A DNA stretch of 64,000 nt from Eupeodes corollae. Lineage: Eukaryota > Arthropoda > Insecta > Diptera > Syrphidae. The stretch is from NCBI RefSeq assembly GCF_945859685.1, contig NC_079149.1, positions 53,276,991-53,340,990 on the forward strand, given 5' to 3'. The notes under the pieces were generated by a model. The model worked only from the letters and a program-made list of their open reading frames with translations, ran no database searches and was not told the origin of the DNA. Within the stretch, counting starts at the first letter, position 1; every line of letters starts with the position of its first letter. A program made the position numbers and the translations under genes. Below are positions 21,316 through 32,658 of the stretch, one piece after another.

Positions 21316-23777
21316 CTGTAAATACAAAAAGAGATTTTTTTATTGTTTTAAAAATATGTTCATTTTTATAGATTGATATAACTAGAGTAAATATATTATA
21401 AAACTTTACAGATTAACCAATTAACATAGAGACATTAACACTACAATTTGACTACTGGATGCACATAATGCGTCTAATCGAAGTCATTTCATACATTTCT
21501 AGAGTGGCAAAATAATTTTGTTTAAAAGCTATAAAAGAAAAGTTGTCAGGCATGAACTTTTGGCTTAAAAGCACATCATATCTTAAAAGACCATTAATTA
21601 CATCAAATTGTATTGAAGATCATATTCACCGTTTTATTTGACCCCGAAGTAATACTTGGTTGGTCCATCGAAAATTATATAAAAACAGTAGTAGATCTTG
21701 AACAAAATTTGACGATTTTAAAAATTAAGGGATTTCAAAGCTCCAATAAAGAACTTTGGTATTAATATCAAAGTTGAGGAAAACACTTAAGACTCTGAAT
21801 ATCTCTGACTTTTGTATGTTGGAACTCTTTTCTTACATATTTTTCACTAAAAATAATCCAGATTTCTTCAGACAGATTTTTTTTCATGGACTCAGTGTAA
21901 GCATTAAAAGGATGGAGAAGTTTTGAAAGGAGGTGTTGGTGCAGAATGCAACAGGTGTATTTCTGTAAGCTGAGTTGACATAGAAATTTAGTGTGGTAAG
22001 CTATTCGTAAGCTGTTTGTAAACTGATGAGAATTACTGGAGCCACGAGTATAAGGATTTAAATGCTTAAAAGGATACAACTGGATATTTTACAGATCATA
22101 GTCCGATTTAAGATTAAAGATAGTCTGAGTCATGTTTTAATATTCCAGACACAGGGTGAACATTAGGAAAAGAAGAAGGAGTTGGAAAGGAGGTGTCAGT
22201 GTACATTGATTTTGAGCTCTAATAAGACATTGCAATGAAAGAGAAACACATATTGTGTTAAGGCATTCCATATTCGCGTATTACGGCTAAAGATCGAGTA
22301 TCTCAAGGTTAAACAAACGGGCATTCTTAGAGGCGCGAGTATTGCGGTTGAAATATTTAACGCTAGCATATCCCGTTCAAATAACACTGAGAAAGTGGCA
22401 AGAATCATTAGGAAGATTTTCAAGTGACGTAATTTAGTTAATGATGCTAATGTCATAAATCATTTTAAAAGATCTTCGCTGAACACTGTCGAAGGGGCTG
22501 AAGTAAGTTACTAAAGGACCAGCCAAGAGACGGGAGTTATACTCAAGCTTTTTAGACGTTTATATATTTTAAAAATTTAAGCTAGATCTATGCCCATTTC
22601 TAAAGAAAAAAATCCTAATCATAATCCTGAATACATATTTATCATAACGCTTGCATTATATAAATGTTTGGTCCTTGAGTTTTGAATAGATTTGATTGCT
22701 ATTAATATGTTTTTGTTTTGTTTCGAAATAAGCGAAGTAGTTTTTACCTTTCTTCAAACAGAAACAAACATTTTGTTCAATCCTCTTTATACATTTCGGA
22801 AGCACGCAATTCTAATAAGAAAACAATTTTGTTCAGCTGTTACAGGTCCCTTGATAATACTTAATTTTGGTAAAATGAAAAGCTAAAAGTACTTATGAGA
22901 TCTTTGCATTGTTTTGATACAAAAAAAAGGTTCTACAAACAAACTAACATTTTTATTTGAAGTAAAAATATGTGCTACAAACTAACAAATCTAATCAAAA
23001 ATCATTCTATAGTCTTTTAAAAAATTAAATTCAAACTATATTTGTATTTAAAAAGAGTAAACTTGAAATAACTTACCTCTTGTTTAACTAATTTGTTTTG
23101 TTCTTCTATCCTAGCTAAGATATCAGACATATTTGTCTGCAGCACCATACCGCCCATCACCAATTCGGCAAGAATATGGTGCACAGCATCAGCGTGGAAT
23201 ATCAAATCAAGTTCGCATACATTTTCGAAGCATTTATCGAGTGTTTCGACAAACACCTGAATCAGGTCCAAGATGCCCAACTCACTTTCGGACGAATCAA
23301 CACAGAAAACAAAATAAAGTGTGGCGTAGTGCCTGTAGATAAGCTTATAGTCTGAACCTCCAATCAAGCTGAAATGTTTATATTAGTTAGTCACTCTCAA
23401 ACTTATCATTTAAAAACTCTAGGGCATTGGGTTATCACATTTCGTAAATACTAAAACATAAAACATACCTTCCACCTTCTAAAAAGTTACAAACATTGTC
23501 GTCGCGTTTCGACACCAGTTGAAATGTTTCTTTTATTATCTGTTGTTGCATGTCTTCATTCTGGAAGGAACATATTTTATTTTTTTTTTATTTTAGATTA
23601 TCACCGTCGTCATTATTATAAGAAAATAATAAAAATCAATAAATTGAAAAATGTATAATGTAAAGAGAAAAAATATACACATGAAAAACAAAATATGCTT
23701 TCACTTACAAAATACTGATAAAACTTTGAAAGCCTAGGTTTGCCATGATTGTTGAACACTAAAATCGCTTTAATCAT
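21193..23777 (-). CDS. or: AP-3 complex sigma subunit (orange), four-exon gene
   Basis: Exons (minus strand) are 23709-23777, 23469-23560, 23077-23368 and 21193-21315. Their lengths (69, 92, 292 and 123) join in frame to 191 residues plus a stop, the length I know for the Drosophila protein. Sigma is the small, longin-fold subunit of the AP-3 adaptor, which sorts cargo to lysosome-related organelles; in flies its loss gives the orange eye colour through defective pigment granules. The sequence starts 'MIKAILVFNNHGKPRL', includes 'GGSDYKLIYRHYATLYF', 'CVDSSESELGILDLIQ' and 'NVCELDLIFHADAVHHIL', and ends 'LPDLPQAIKDLKF'. All splice sites are GT..AG. The third intron (21316-23076) contains retrotransposon fragments. 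Confidence 0.96.
21770..22560 (-). mobile_element. non-LTR retrotransposon fragments within orange intron 3
   Basis: Near 22480-22560 the minus strand reads 'LEYNSRLLAGPLVTYFS' and 'SVQRRSFKM'. Near 22215-22290 it reads 'SIFSRNTRIWNALTQYVF', the R-x-W-N-x-L motif that ends jockey/R1-type reverse transcriptases. Below about 22140 a second open frame (21768-22079) has a few RT-like features but no firm motif. This is the same general family as 3391-4060, heavily decayed. Confidence 0.5.
23077..23368 (-). CDS. or: orange exon 3 (core of the sigma longin domain)
   Basis: It follows CATTTCAG, entering in phase 2, and ends '...EEQNKLVKQE' before GTAAGT. It encodes about half of the protein, including the helix-rich part that contacts the large AP-3 subunits. 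Confidence 0.95.
23469..23560 (-). CDS. or: orange exon 2
   Basis: It follows TTCCAG and reads 'NEDMQQQIIKETFQLVSKRD' then 'DNVCNFLEGG', ending in an AG before GTATGT. It is the second segment of the longin fold. Confidence 0.95.
23709..23777 (-). CDS. or: orange exon 1 (start codon)
   Basis: ATG at 23777-23775 and 23 codons reading 'MIKAILVFNNHGKPRL...FYQYF', followed by GTAAGT. It is the first beta strand of the longin domain. The start is fixed by exact agreement with the family N-terminus. Confidence 0.95.
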
Positions 23778-25289
23778 GTTTATTGGAGGTTTAGTTTTCT
23801 AAATTAAAAGTTTTTCGATGATTTTATCTCAGTGAAACATCTATTTTGTTGCAGTTGCAAGTAAAAGGAATGAAGATTTAATCTTCAAAATGAAGCTGTT
23901 GAGAAGTTTTTCTTTTTCTGCTTGTTAAAAAAAAAAACAAAACGTCGACTCGACGAGAAATGTCATTGGAAAACTGTCACAATGACATTGAGGTAAATTC
24001 ACAATTTTGAGTTTTGAAGTAGTTTTCTTTGATTCACAATAGCAAATTAGGTACTAAGTGGTACCAAGAACTAATTTATTAATAGAAATAGTGATGCCAA
24101 TATTCTTCCTTTTCATGACAAACTCTTCTTTGTGATTGAAAACCTGATATAACCAAATTTTCAAAAATGTATTCCAAAGTATTTCCAATTTACGTCTTGT
24201 GGTCGTTTATTTATAAACTAAGTAAGCAAGTAAGTTACAAATTAATTTATCTATACATTATTTGTCCAAGTTTACATAATACAATACATTTAAATAATAA
24301 TTTTGGTATACAATATTATTAAATATAATCATAAGATTCAATGTATAAAAAGTTATTAGTTAACTTATATTGAAATTTGCATTAAACTTATCCAAAACTT
24401 TACCCAACTGTCAACTTGTGGGCATTTGAAGAGAAAAATTAGTAATTTTTAGCGAAAACTTTTAGAAAGACTTAATAAAAAGGGCTTAGCTACATGTAGA
24501 AAATATATTTAAAAGAATATAGCTTTCTGTTTCACAAAGTGAACACTAGCAACACTTTTCATTGAATCACTAGATATGTATATTGCTGGTCGATTCATAT
24601 CCCCACATAACATTCCTTTTAAAAAAAATTACATTGGTTCTATTGTTTTTTTTTTTAAAGAAACTAAAGACATCTCTTATAATATACTACAATATATTAT
24701 AATACAATATATTGTACAATTTAGTTTCTTTTTTAAAACTAAATATAGTTAATGGTCAGTTTAATACCTTACAGAATTTGGTAACAAGTCTGTACCACGT
24801 CAAAAAGATTTTCGAGAGTAACGGCCGATTTTATGAAATTAAAAAAAAAATATACTGTCAGGTTTTTACTTGCCCTCTAAATGATGTTTGTTTTCAGGTG
24901 AATTTGAAATGTAATAATGTTGTTAGCGAGTTGAGATCTTTTTTTTGGCGGATTCTCAGGCGAAAGAGTGTATTATTATTCACTGTTCAATTTCGTGAAT
25001 TCTTTCTTGATTGTAATTATATAAAAATGTGAGTTAGCTTTATTTTAATTTTGTTATAATTTATTCACAGTAAAATATAAAATTTTGAATAAATCACTGC
25101 AATTTTCACAAATTCAATCAAAACAAAATAAAATTTGTAGAAATCTGTCAAATTGTGTCAAATCACTGGAATAGAGGAAGAACTATTTTTGATTTGCTGC
25201 GATTTCGGTAATAAGGAAATAGAACGCGAATCGATTTTAAAAGGTTGAATTGAAAACGATCCACCGCAAACCTAATAATCAGGCCCGTG
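23778..25289. other. intergenic sequence upstream of orange
   Basis: This holds the presumed orange promoter (just above 23778). The rest is AT-rich sequence, including an AT palindromic patch near 24680-24715. No gene or clear transposon was recognised; the open frame at 24712-25032 is unsupported. Confidence 0.4.
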
Positions 25290-26249
25290 GGTTGGAATTA
25301 GCTAAGGTGATAATTGACTACCATATTTTTGATAGTCAAATTTGACTATTCGGTCTGTGTTAATTCAATTCAATTCAATTCGATTAAACAATTTTAGATT
25401 AGAAGTGTCAAAATTCATTGTTGCCATGATGAAATTTTAAAATCCTATAAAATCGTTACCTGAGTTTTATCTTGTTCTATATCCGGATTTCAAAATGTTG
25501 GGAAATCGATTTTTAAAGCCCAGATCAGAAACTTTTGTTTATTTTACCAAATTTATTTTTAGAAGTGATGTTTTTGCTGAGAGCCTTAATTTTGTTTTAA
25601 AAACAATTTACAAATTTCTTTTTTCTTCTGTTCTGAAATAATGATCAATAAAAATCCAAAGTTGTATGATGTGAAGATAAGTTGTTAAAACTGGTGGATA
25701 TGGAACAAAAAAACCTAATATTAAACAAGACAGATGCCAACAAGGATATTAAAGGAAACCAGAGGTACTTTGTATTTAATTAAACAATAACAATTTCATT
25801 ATTCAAATCAGATTTCATTAGGTTCTCTGAAGGGTACTATGAAAGCAATATCAATATCTTGGTATGTTTGTATTGTTAAACAAAAAATATGTACGTTTTA
25901 AAAAAACACTTAAGGCGATAATATAAAAATAAATAATAGAACTCAATGTCCCTGATTAAAGAGATCCGAAACAAGTTAAAGTCGACTTTAACAAAAACAT
26001 CCGTAGAAATAAAACATACATTTCACTTCTAAATGGATAGATAAGTTCATTTAGCATTTAGCTTGAGGATCTTTAAGGCATTTAGAGGCGAAATTCATGT
26101 TTTATTTCTTTGGATTTGCATCCATTACCCAGGGTTAATAATCACATTTCATTTAATGGTTTCTTATTGGGCCTTACTTAATTTTTAATAGAAACATAAA
26201 TTTACATTTCATTTGAGTGAATTGCATCGCTATCAAATTCCGCATTATC

Positions 26250-26556
26250 TAATTGGAAGTCCACTGACAACATTGCAGATTTTTCAATGTCGATCTCAGA
26301 AGGTTCTTCTGAGACCGACTGAACGCACTTATTTTGCTCCTGGCTTGCGTTTTTAGCCGATTCCATTGTCTCTTATTTGTTTGGCTGTAAAGCAATAGCC
26401 ATTGGCATTGAACATTTACTGAATGCTCTGCCAAGCTTCAAATTTAGCTTTAAGCGTTTTTCCATCGTTGAGTTTACTCTCCACTTTCATAGAAAACGGC
26501 TTCACTTCTTCAACCAGCAACTCCTTCATTGCTGATTGCCGCTTTGTTGCCATTCG
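26250..26556 (-). pseudogene. Myb/SANT-like DNA-binding protein fragment
   Basis: Starting at ATG (26556-26554) the frame reads 'MATKRQSAMKELLVEEVKPF', then 'LNDGKTLKAKFEAWQSIQ' and, after a stop and frame changes, 'MFNANGYCFTAKQIR' and 'QWNRLKTQARSKISAFSR'. This follows the Myb/SANT-like (zeste/PIF-ORF1) layout of a K-x-x-A-W-x-x-I helix, F-N-A-x-G, then the 'W-x-x-L-K-x-x-A' recognition helix. Such proteins are DNA-binding partners of Harbinger transposases. At least two stops inactivate it. Confidence 0.5.
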
Positions 26557-26887
26557 AATAACAATTTACTCTGAAATAAATTGAAATGTTACTTATGTAT
26601 ATATTTAAATAAAAAGAAATTAATCTATTTGTTTATTTTAATTACCTTTATTTCTTTTGTGAATTTGTATGAGCTCACGGTCACGGCCAAAAATAAATTT
26701 GCAACAGATAAAAGAAACATTCTTTTGCTACCAACTGTCAGAATGACAGCACAAACATTACGTTTACACTTAATGACAATATTTCTGTACTCTAAAATTT
26801 AGAGTGACGTTTAGCGTTAAGCTGACTATTAAATTGATTATTGGTATGGTTCATTATTTAGAGTCCACTTAAATATTTAAGTCGTCA

Positions 26888-27871
26888 CTAAATTTGATTA
26901 TTGGTAAGGACCATTATGTTTTCGTAAAAACGTTGATCTTGTATGTTAGGCATGAACGGTAACATTGCTTGAATGTCTTTTTTCTTTTCCTTGGTTAGCT
27001 TTATGTTAAAAACACTTTGTACGACAGTAGGAGGGATAGAAGCGATTCTAACCGTTTGAAAATCCTCACTATGTTTTGTCTTATAATACAAGGAATAAAG
27101 TTCATTGCTTCTATATTCGATTTGTCTGCAATCTTCGAAAGGTACCATTTTAAGATCCAAACTAGCTTTATTAAAACTAAAAAAATCCTCATTCTTAAGC
27201 TGCGCAATCTTAAGCTTAATTTTACTGTAGCTCAATCCGTTTAGACTCCTTATCAAAGAAAAAGGGCTGTAAACTTCCAAGTCCTTTAAGTATTTTTCAA
27301 TTCCACTGTGCACAGCATCCACTTCTTGCACTTGCGAATGGCCGGGTACCTTTGTGTAATTGTCTCAATACTGGTATTACATTCCATAAATTTAAGAATG
27401 GCTAAGGATACCATTCTGTTCTTATCCAGAACTTTTTTTCAAAATAATAGTGAGATCAGATGCTATCGCTATGTCATTTCCAGACTGACAGTTTAGCGTT
27501 TCGTGCCAAATTCCGCAGTAGGTGGTTTTATTATTTTGGCAAAATCCCGTCAAATTATATACGGCATATTTACGCCTATAAAAGTAACTCGAAACTTTGC
27601 TTTGCAGCGAAAAAAAACAGATCATAAGAGATAACCACTGTGTTTTTACACTTGGGTTTTCAATCGATATCACGCTGAGCCTTTGCTTCACTATGATTAC
27701 TGCGATGCACGTCATAATCTCGTTTTTCACTTGTATTCGGAATTCTTGTTGCTGTGAATTTAGCACATTTATCGCAAATATCTTTTTTGGGTTTAAAAAC
27801 GACAAATTAAATGATTCATTGAAAACATTCCGATAAATATTACAGGAAACAGCTTTTCTCGCTGTCTTCAC
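26888..27871 (-). pseudogene. DUF7869-like (putative RNase H-fold, transposon-derived) protein remnant
   Basis: The upper frame (27422-27871) reads 'YAVYNLTGFCQNNKTTYCGI' followed by 'WHETLNCQSGNDIAIAS'. A short middle piece reads 'NRMVSLAILKFME'. After a frameshift near 27330 comes 'QEVDAVHSGIEKYLKDLEVY'. The order 'Y-x-Y-N-L .. W-H-E .. G-x-N-D-I .. Q-N-R .. Q-E-V-D-x-V-H-S-x-I-E-K' is that of an arthropod protein family, present in many copies, that I associate with the DUF7869 domain. The D/N-rich motif normally before 'N-R-M' is deleted. The frameshift and deletion make it a pseudogene. The family name is from memory. Confidence 0.45.
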
Positions 27872-28199
27872 ATATGTACATTTTTATTAAAGTAAGGCCA
27901 GCTTCGAGATATTGGTTTTTTGGTTTTTGCTCGGCAGTAGTGCGAATCCATTACTGGAAAAGATTTTATATGTTCTTTAACTTTATATAACCAAATTCAT
28001 ATCTTTTTGTTCAATAAGGTACAAATTGTAACCAAACAAATTTGAATTGAACAAAATAGAAATAAATGAAAAAAGAAATAAGAAGATATGGTTTTAAAGA
28101 TATACTATGAATTGTTCAATATGATGCAAAAAGAATGAATAGTAGTTTATTGAACAAACGTGATACTCAAAATGGAAATTTGGTTCGGTAAAATGTTTT

Positions 28200-28625
28200 T
28201 TCATTGCGATTACTTTCTTGAAAGCGAAGATAAATCTGATTCCAAAGGAGAAATACGTGCAACAAGGACACTCTTAAGAGATTCATCCGACTCAATGAGC
28301 CTTTCAAGTTCCACGTAAGTAAATGAAAATCCTTTTGTTCATGCTGTATTTAAGCAAATTCCTAAAATATTTTAAAGGTTCAAGCAACTTTTTTGTCTGT
28401 ACAAGGAAGCTTTTAAATATGTATTGGATGAGATTGATCCACACCTTCCAAGTTTTAATTCTACATATATACCAAATGTATTGAAATTAGCTGGAACACT
28501 TCGGTTTCTGGAAGAGGGTGGATATCAAAGAGAAATCAGGCAGGATTTCCTTGTTAGTATGGCACAACCAACTCTATCGGTCACTCTAGCAAAAATATTG
28601 CCAATAATGGAAAATATTCTGTATA
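28200..28625 (+). pseudogene. HARBI1-like (PIF/Harbinger) nuclease N-terminal fragment
   Basis: A possible first exon (to about 28315, ending before GTAAGT) is followed by an exon reading 'FKQLFCLYKEAFKYVLDEID', 'IPNVLKLAGTLRFLEEGGYQ' and 'MAQPTLSVTLAKILPIMENI'. This aligns in order with the first third of both Harbinger transposases at 34 and 37 kb ('Y-F-R-x-N-K-x-A-F', 'K-L-A-C-A-L-R-F', 'G-S-Y-Q', 'Q-S-x-V-S-x-V-L'). The catalytic DDE part is absent downstream. Confidence 0.7.
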
Positions 28626-29299
28626 TTTATTATTTACGTAACTTACATTTTTTCTCCCTCATCAAAATGAAAACCAAACCAAAACACGCATTCACAAAGC
28701 TAGTGGCTACGTAGTCAAGAGATTCTGATTGGTTAAATCTAACTACAAAAGTAGTTGAAATTTCTCCTCCGACGTAGTGTAAAAAACTCGACTACAAAGT
28801 TAGTGGAGAATGATTTTGACACTTCACAATATAAAATAAATGCGTAAATTCAAAATTGATTAGTTAAATTTTGAATTCCGATGAAGGCTACTTTGATTTC
28901 AAAAAAAAATTCTTGATCTGATTGGTTGAAAGGCTTTGTTTAAATATAATACAAATCTCCAAAATAAAATAAGAATAAATACCTATAAAAGAGTTAAGCC
29001 TATGGTTCAGTTTGCTGGGAGTGACGTCATCACAAAGTGAATTTTCCTTTGTAAAACACAAATCAGTTGGAATAAAAACACGAAACTGGTATTTTCGTTT
29101 GCAAATTATCTTATCTTTAACGGAATGTTATTATTTTAATCTTTTTTCCAAAACGTCGGGTACAGAATTTCTCCACTGAAATTTTATTTTGAGTTTTAAA
29201 TTTAATAATTGTTCAAATTTCGTAAGGGTAATGCAATAAAAAATGTTTGAACTTTTGACATTAATTTTTAGGGGGGAATGATTTTTGAACCAAATCGGG

Positions 29300-29780
29300 A
29301 TGAAAGCTCTTAACTAGAATAAAATGAGTCCTAAATTACCCCATAATTAGATTTTTAAAATTTTGTTTGGTTGAGAAAGTCTCCAAAAGTTTTAGCTTTA
29401 CGACTTAAGTTTGGGGATATGGGCTTAAAAAAACAATTTATAGTTTCGCGAACTAAGGAGCCCAAAAATAGCACTTAATTACCCCATCATTAGTTTTTTT
29501 AAATTTTGTTTGGGTTAGAAAGTCTCCAAAAACTTCAACTTTGTGACTCATTTTAGGGGGTAAGGGGTGCAGATACTAATTTGGAGTTTCGCTAACTTAG
29601 GAGCCCAAAAAGAGCCTAAATTCCCTCATCATCAGTTTTTTGAAATTATGAACCTAAAGGTGTGGTATTTCCAGCTTGACGTCAAGCTGGGAACACCACA
29701 AGTTAGAGGAGGAAGGGATTTTGAACCAAGTCGGGATTAGAGCACTAAATTAGCACAAAAAGAGCTCTAAATCACCCCAT
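29300..29780. repeat. tandem repeat, period about 143 bases
   Basis: The phrase 'aattaccccat(a/c)attag', or a slight variant, recurs near 29334, 29476 and 29620, with a weaker relative near 29769. Each is accompanied by 'gagcccaaaaa', 'agaaagtctccaaaa' and 'gtttcgc(g/t)aact'. The array is internal to the 25290-29854 element, near its right end. Confidence 0.6.
29661..29700. repeat. 40-bp near-perfect palindrome centred on GACGTC
   Basis: The left arm 'TGTGGTATTTCCAGCTTGAC' and the right arm 'GTCAAGCTGGGAACACCACA' are complementary at 18 of 20 positions, with no spacer. It lies inside the tandem repeat array. Confidence 0.8.
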
Positions 29781-30198
29781 CATATCATCGTGCAAGATCA
29801 AATACGTTTGTTTTGATTGCCAATTATCAACAATCAGCTTAGCTGATTCCACCCCTGGAGGCCCTGGGCCAAGAAGGACGGATTCACGGACGTAACAAGT
29901 CCGAAGACCTTATAAAGTGTGTACAGTTTCAGTTTATTTATTTATAAAGCTTACACAGTAAGATAATAGATATCTTATAAATTTGTGAAAGCCGACTTAA
30001 CTTTATATAACAATTCATTTTTTTTTTAAATACGATAAGAAAATAATATAAAATTAAATTATATACAAAAAAAGAAAATAACAATAATTTATCGATAAAA
30101 TATTAATTGACGTTAAAATAGAAATGATAGAAATAGAAGAAGGAAAAGATAGTTAAGTTAGTTATAGTTAAGAAAAGAAGATAGTTTATTAAGTTAAG

Positions 30199-30388
30199 TT
30201 AGTTGCTTATGTTCAAAAAGAAAATTTTAATAATTTTTTGGAAAATATGTATATCACTTATATCCCGCAAATGAGTTGGAAGTGAATTCCAGAGGCGACA
30301 TGCAGCGATGAAAAATTGCCTTTCTGAGGTAAAACACGAAAAGCGTGGCAAAATTACCGATGTCGATCTATTCGATGTTGACATTCTG
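30199..30388 (-). pseudogene. non-LTR retrotransposon ORF2 C-terminus
   Basis: It reads 'RMSTSNRSTSVILPRFSCFT' then 'AACRLWNSLPTHLRDISDI', the R-x-W-N-S-L-P end motif of jockey/R1-group proteins, closing with a stop. It is separated from the rest of the protein by the MITE at 30389-30880. Confidence 0.75.
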
Positions 30389-30880
30389 GGGTGGAATCGG
30401 CTAAGGTGATTGTTGACTATCAACTTTTTGATAGTCAAATTGACTATCATTTTCATTTCGTCTGCGTAAGATGATTCAACTCAATTCAATTCGATTGAAC
30501 AATTTCAGATTCAAATTGTCAAAATTCGTTGTTGCCTTGGTGAAATTTTAAATTGATTCTTATAAAATATCTAAATAAAAGTTTCAAATTGGCTGATTTT
30601 GAATAAAATTCTTACTTTTCTTGCTTTTTTCGAATGTCGTAAGCTTTATCGGTCACAGGAATGTGTTTTCTTAAAAGAAACAAAGTGAACTAAGAAAATG
30701 TTCCAGTCGTTTGTGTAAGCGTCTGGTAGCTCTATTCGGAATAAACAAATTTGTTTGAAAACGACTATCACATTTTTTTGTGATAGCTTTTTAGGTATCA
30801 ATTTGACTATCACTTTATGTAGATCAAATTATATCATTTTGATTGTCATTTATCAACAATCACCTTAGCCGATTCCACCC
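30389..30880. mobile_element. MITE with perfect 28-29 bp inverted repeats
   Basis: The ends are exact inverted copies beginning 'GGGTGGAATCGGCTAAGGTG' and running through 'ATTGTTGA'. A CTG triplet flanks both sides (30386-30388 and 30881-30883), a 3-base duplication as made by PIF/Harbinger enzymes. It is 492 bp with no coding sequence. Inner 'ttgatagtcaaattgactatc' motifs occur near both ends. It interrupts the retrotransposon ORF2. Confidence 0.9.
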
Positions 30881-31322
30881 CTGATTTTTTCAAACAGATA
30901 AGCTAGTTGGCGCGTTTCAAGATTTAAAAAAAAACAGTATCAATGTTCGAAGCTTCATGAAGTCATTAAAATCAGAATCTCTTGCAAATGTGAAATAATA
31001 TGGTCGTACCTTCTTAAGCCAAAGATGTATCGAATGATACTATTGAATCATATGTTTAATTTATGTATGCTGATGGAATCGCAGTTGTAAAAAATTTCGT
31101 ATCCATGAGAACAGGTATTACAAGGGTCCTTGCAAGCATTAGTCTGGTTTTAAATTCAGTGATGTTTTGGGCGGTCCACAGCGTTCTAAGCGTTCCATAA
31201 GTTTTACCTACTAATTGGTTGATGTGGTCATTCTAGGTCAATGTTTTATTGAAGATTACTCCTAGATTTTTACTGGATTTTACGAATTCTTATGGGTTCT
31301 GGTTTAGAAATATGAAAGGAAA

Positions 31323-31990
31323 TTATGTTAAGTCTAATTCTTTTCTTGATATAACCAGGCATTTGCATTTGCTTGCGTTGAGAACCAACCCATTGCACGA
31401 CGCGCAGTAGGATATCTTTTCTAGTTCTTGGTTCATTGTGAAAACGCAGTCGTCAATTATGTCATCGGCATAAAAATGTTTTGATACTCCATTTATAATG
31501 AAACCGATTTCATTCACATATAATGAGAATAGAAGGGGGGATAAGATTGATCCTTGAGGAACTCCTTGTTGAACCGGAAGAAAATCGGAGAGATTTCCAT
31601 TTAAGAAAACGGCTTGCTTTCTATCATTCAAAAAGGAAGAAAGTAGTTTAATAGCTTCTGAAGATATGTTGAATCTGTGACGCAGTTTATTCAAAAGTGT
31701 CGAGTGATTCACCATGTCGAATGCTTTTGAAAAGTCTAATAGGACTAAGAAAGTTAAATATTCAATATCGAGTTCAGTCCTTATGTCTTCAATTTTTTTA
31801 GTTCGTGCCGTTATACATCTATGGTGCGAACGAAAACCTGATTGAACATCGACTAAAAGGTTGTTGCGACTGACGAAGTTGCTTAATTGTTTTTGCATTA
31901 TCCTTTCACAGACCTTAGACAGAAATGGAAGTATTGAAATTGGTCTAAATTTATTGCAAAGCGAGTTTTTGGGGATGGGAATTATTTATG
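31323..31990 (-). pseudogene. non-LTR reverse transcriptase domain
   Basis: A 191-codon open run plus upstream codons reads 'FRPISILPFLSKVCERIM', 'DVQSGFRSHHRC', 'LDFSKAFDMVNHSTLL', 'PVQQGVPQGSILSPLLFSLY' and 'HFYADDIIDD', i.e. reverse-transcriptase motifs 1 to 5 with both catalytic aspartates of F-Y-A-D-D. It ends in 'NASKCKCLVIS' before stops. The enzyme would copy the element RNA at a nicked chromosomal site. It is inactive because upstream and downstream frames are broken. Confidence 0.85.
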
Positions 31991-32095
31991 CTTTTTTTCA
32001 TTGATGTGGGAAAATGCCAGTGGTAAGGATTGAATGTATTACATGAGTAAAAAAGGGTAGAAGCAAAGGAAGAATAGCTTTAATGAAAATAGGAT

Positions 32096-32379
32096 TCAAA
32101 TCATCAGACCAGTGGCATTGGACTTTATACTTATACAACTTTCAACTATGTCTAAGGCGTTCCCACAATCGAAATTGAACAAAGTGTCTGTAGAAGGTAG
32201 AGGTATGGTATTAAGAGATACATGGTCTCTTAGAGCTATTATAGGTGTAGAAACAAATTTACTGTTTAGCTCATTAATATTCAATTCAGCTGGAAAATTA
32301 TTTCTTTGTTTGCCTATTCCTAGCTTGCGGATTCTAGTTTGTGCTTTCAATGGAACATGTCGATCAAATAAAATATTAA
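32096..32379 (-). pseudogene. non-LTR ORF2 linker between endonuclease and polymerase
   Basis: It reads 'FDRHVPLKAQTRIRKLGIGK' and then an open stretch to 32096. 'F-D-x-H-x-P-L-K' is the usual start of the linker after the endonuclease in jockey-type elements. The 5' side is cut by Harbinger element 1. Confidence 0.7.
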
Positions 32380-32658
32380 GGGCCCTATTATGACTCGCGA
32401 GTCGCAAGAAAAATTTAATAAATGTGACTATTTGGTATTACCCTTTGCGAATCGCCTAGTTGACATTCGCCTAAAATATCAAAAAATAGCGAATTGAAAT
32501 CTCGCTCTATTACCACTAGCGAACGTTCGCTTTTATCTGTCAGAATCGGTCGAACTGTAATTCTTCGTGACTTGAAGAAATTTACTGTTAAATTTGAAAT
32601 CGGTGGTGGTTTGTGTGTTTTATTTTGTTTTGAGAATAATTTTGGAAAATAAAGTAAA

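Larger units (their letters stand above)
25290..29854. mobile_element. putative decayed PIF/Harbinger-type element related to the 30.4-kb MITE
   Basis: The left end ('GGTTGGAATTAGCTAAGGTG' and about 165 further bases) and the right end ('CAACAATCAGCTTAGCTGAT' then 'TCCACCC', with about 40 bases before it) are both similar, in the correct orientation, to the two ends of the 492-bp MITE at 30389-30880. The flanks are GTG at 25287-25289 and CTG at 29855-29857; the MITE is flanked by CTG on both sides. Between them lie two proteins typical of Harbinger elements, a Myb/SANT-like fragment (26250-26556, minus) and a HARBI1-like nuclease fragment (28200-28625, plus), plus a DUF7869-like remnant that may be a separate insertion. 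It could instead be two unrelated MITE scraps. Confidence 0.5.

Noticed and set aside
26581..26802. 73-residue plus-strand frame at 26.6 kb
   Set aside because: AT-rich chance frame beside the Myb/SANT-like remnant; no motif.
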